64,000 nt of DNA from JAWLBY01 sp041687455 (GTDB taxonomy: Bacteria > Pseudomonadota > Gammaproteobacteria > Xanthomonadales > Xanthomonadaceae), in the NCBI GenBank assembly GCA_041687455.1, contig JAWLBY010000019.1, positions 5,803-69,802 on the forward strand. Reading direction: 5' to 3'. Below, piece by piece: positions 63,428 through 64,000 of the stretch. The notes under the pieces were generated by a model that saw only the letters and a list, made by a program, of their open reading frames with translations, was not told where the DNA came from and did no database searches. Each line of letters opens with the position of its first letter. Within the stretch, counting starts at the first letter, position 1. The translations under genes and the position numbers were made by a program.

Positions 63428-63759
63428 CCGTCTACCACATCCGACTGCCTGACCCGGCCCGTGCACGCGGCCCGGAGCCGACCCTGAGCTTCCACGCCCA
63501 CGGTGCCGACGGCCTCGCCGAGGAACTGCAGCAGGCGCTGGCCAACAGCACGCTGTTCGAGCGCTGGCGACAGATGCAGGATGAGCCGGACGAGATCGAG
63601 CCCGAGCTTGCCGAGACCGACCCGCAGGCGCGGGTCGAAGGCGAACAGGCCGATCTGGCGATCCTGCTGCGCGTGCATACCCGGATCGGCAGCCGCGTGC
63701 TGCGCCAGCGGATGCGCTGGCTGGCCGGGTCGAACTGGGAACTGCGCGACGTGCGATGA
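63424..63759 (+). CDS. Small orphan acidic protein
   Basis: 111 residues from ATG 63424, overlapping the upstream gene. It starts TVYHIRLPDPARARGPEPTL, then LSFHAHGADGLAEELQQALA, an acidic middle (DEPDEIEPELAETDPQ), and a basic helical end (LLRVHTRIGSRVLRQRMRWL). No signal peptide or known motif is present. The two-gene arrangement suggests proteins that interact. The nearby IS and MITE-like element mark the right side as mobile territory. Confidence 0.55.
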   Translation: MTVYHIRLPDPARARGPEPTLSFHAHGADGLAEELQQALANSTLFERWRQMQDEPDEIEPELAETDPQARVEGEQADLAILLRVHTRIGSRVLRQRMRWLAGSNWELRDVR

Positions 63760-63779
63760 GCTGCAGCGGTTGGTCGACC

Positions 63780-63907
63780 GCTAGCCCGGATACTTCATGA
63801 GGTCGCGGAGAATCGCCATGGATTTCGCGGTGAGCGCCGGGAGGACGCGCGACGTACAGGCTGGCCCGGCGCGATCATCCGCCCCCCTCACGAATATCCG
63901 GGCTAGC
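63780..63907. mobile_element. 128-bp MITE-like element with 13-bp terminal inverted repeats
   Basis: GCTAGCCCGGATA at 63780-63792 is perfectly inverted at 63895-63907, and the similarity extends inward (CTTCATGAGG versus TTCGTGAGG). No ORF is present. It is adjacent to the IS end. The ends resemble those of IS1380/IS4-type elements, but that is recollection only, and no target duplication is obvious. Confidence 0.6.
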
Positions 63908-63948
63908 AGCCTGTCGGACTTAGCCCGCGCCCATGGTAGAAAGTCGCC

Positions 63949-64000
63949 ATGAGCAAATTCATCGTGGTCGACCACAGCCAAGCGCTGCTCCTGCCGCCTG
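63949..64000 (+). CDS. IS1182-type transposase, N-terminal end only
   Basis: Seventeen codons to the window edge: MSKFIVVDHSQALLLPP. The pattern M-x-F-I-x-x-D-x-x-Q-x-x-LLPP is the start of IS1182-family transposases, which carry a DDE domain further on. The upstream 40 bp (CAGCCTGTCGGACTTAGCCC and TAGAAAGT) is probably the left end of the element. Completeness cannot be judged. Confidence 0.6.
   Translation, partial: MSKFIVVDHSQALLLPP

Overview
This is a 64 kb, very GC-rich (about 70 %) window from a Gram-negative bacterium. It encodes an outer-membrane TolC-type channel, Kdo transferase WaaA, lipid-A-type acyltransferases, an O-antigen-ligase-like protein, YajQ and oligopeptidase A. Adjacencies such as isoaspartyl methyltransferase next to tolC and a DUF2782 gene divergent from polA point to Gammaproteobacteria, most likely the Xanthomonadales/Lysobacterales. 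That placement is inferred from family content, not from a marker gene. A run of exactly 100 N at 38145-38244 shows this is a draft scaffold, and the gap lies inside a tandem repeat.

Layout. 1-4.6 kb: end of a pcm-like gene, tolC, a MATE efflux pump facing it across an intrinsic terminator, and an overlapping DUF3667/DUF4286 pair. 5-14.3 kb: a GT-C membrane glycosyltransferase, yajQ, an acyltransferase, two divergent short-chain dehydrogenases, a membrane-anchored FMN/3Fe-4S glutamate-synthase-like protein, and a TRAP permease pair lacking a nearby binding protein. 14.4-18.8 kb: DUF2782, polA and a GT4 glycosyltransferase. 18.8-28.3 kb: an accessory-looking stretch with palindromic repeats, an NmrA-like reductase divergent from a LysR regulator, a secreted BNR-repeat protein, a GDSL hydrolase, a degraded gene, a DUF1059 protein, an S41 peptidase-like protein and a DUF5694 protein. 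28.5-39.8 kb: prlC, a cNMP-binding patatin, then envelope genes (waaA, an LpxL/HtrB-type acyltransferase, an O-antigen ligase, GT4, a zinc-finger protein, an ELM1-type protein) broken by a 107-bp tandem-repeat array.

40-53.6 kb is the most coherent block, a nearly complete purine-ring degradation island: puuE-uraD-alc-allA forward; puuD, uraH and an adenine/adenosine deaminase reverse; xdhA-xdhB and xdhC forward. In pathway order this gives adenine to hypoxanthine (deaminase), hypoxanthine to xanthine to urate (XdhAB, matured by XdhC), urate to 5-hydroxyisourate (PuuD, a membrane protein with a cytochrome-c tail), then UraH, UraD, PuuE, Alc and AllA down to glyoxylate and urea. An HDOD protein and an acidic EF-hand protein sit inside the island. 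No purine permease, guanine deaminase or dedicated regulator is visible.

53.6-64 kb: two unrecognised exported proteins, gamma-glutamyltransferase, an AEC permease, a small TPR-like exported protein, a large indolepyruvate:ferredoxin oxidoreductase-type fusion, two overlapping orphan genes, a 128-bp terminal-inverted-repeat element and the start of an IS1182-type transposase cut by the window edge.

Two themes cut across the window. First, several genes carry a TAnnnT-like -10 hexamer only 6-8 nt before the start codon, suggesting leaderless mRNAs. Second, intergenic DNA is rich in structured repeats: REP-type inverted pairs, a 382-bp duplication, a 107-bp array, short tandem repeats abutting start codons, and small inverted-repeat-bounded elements.
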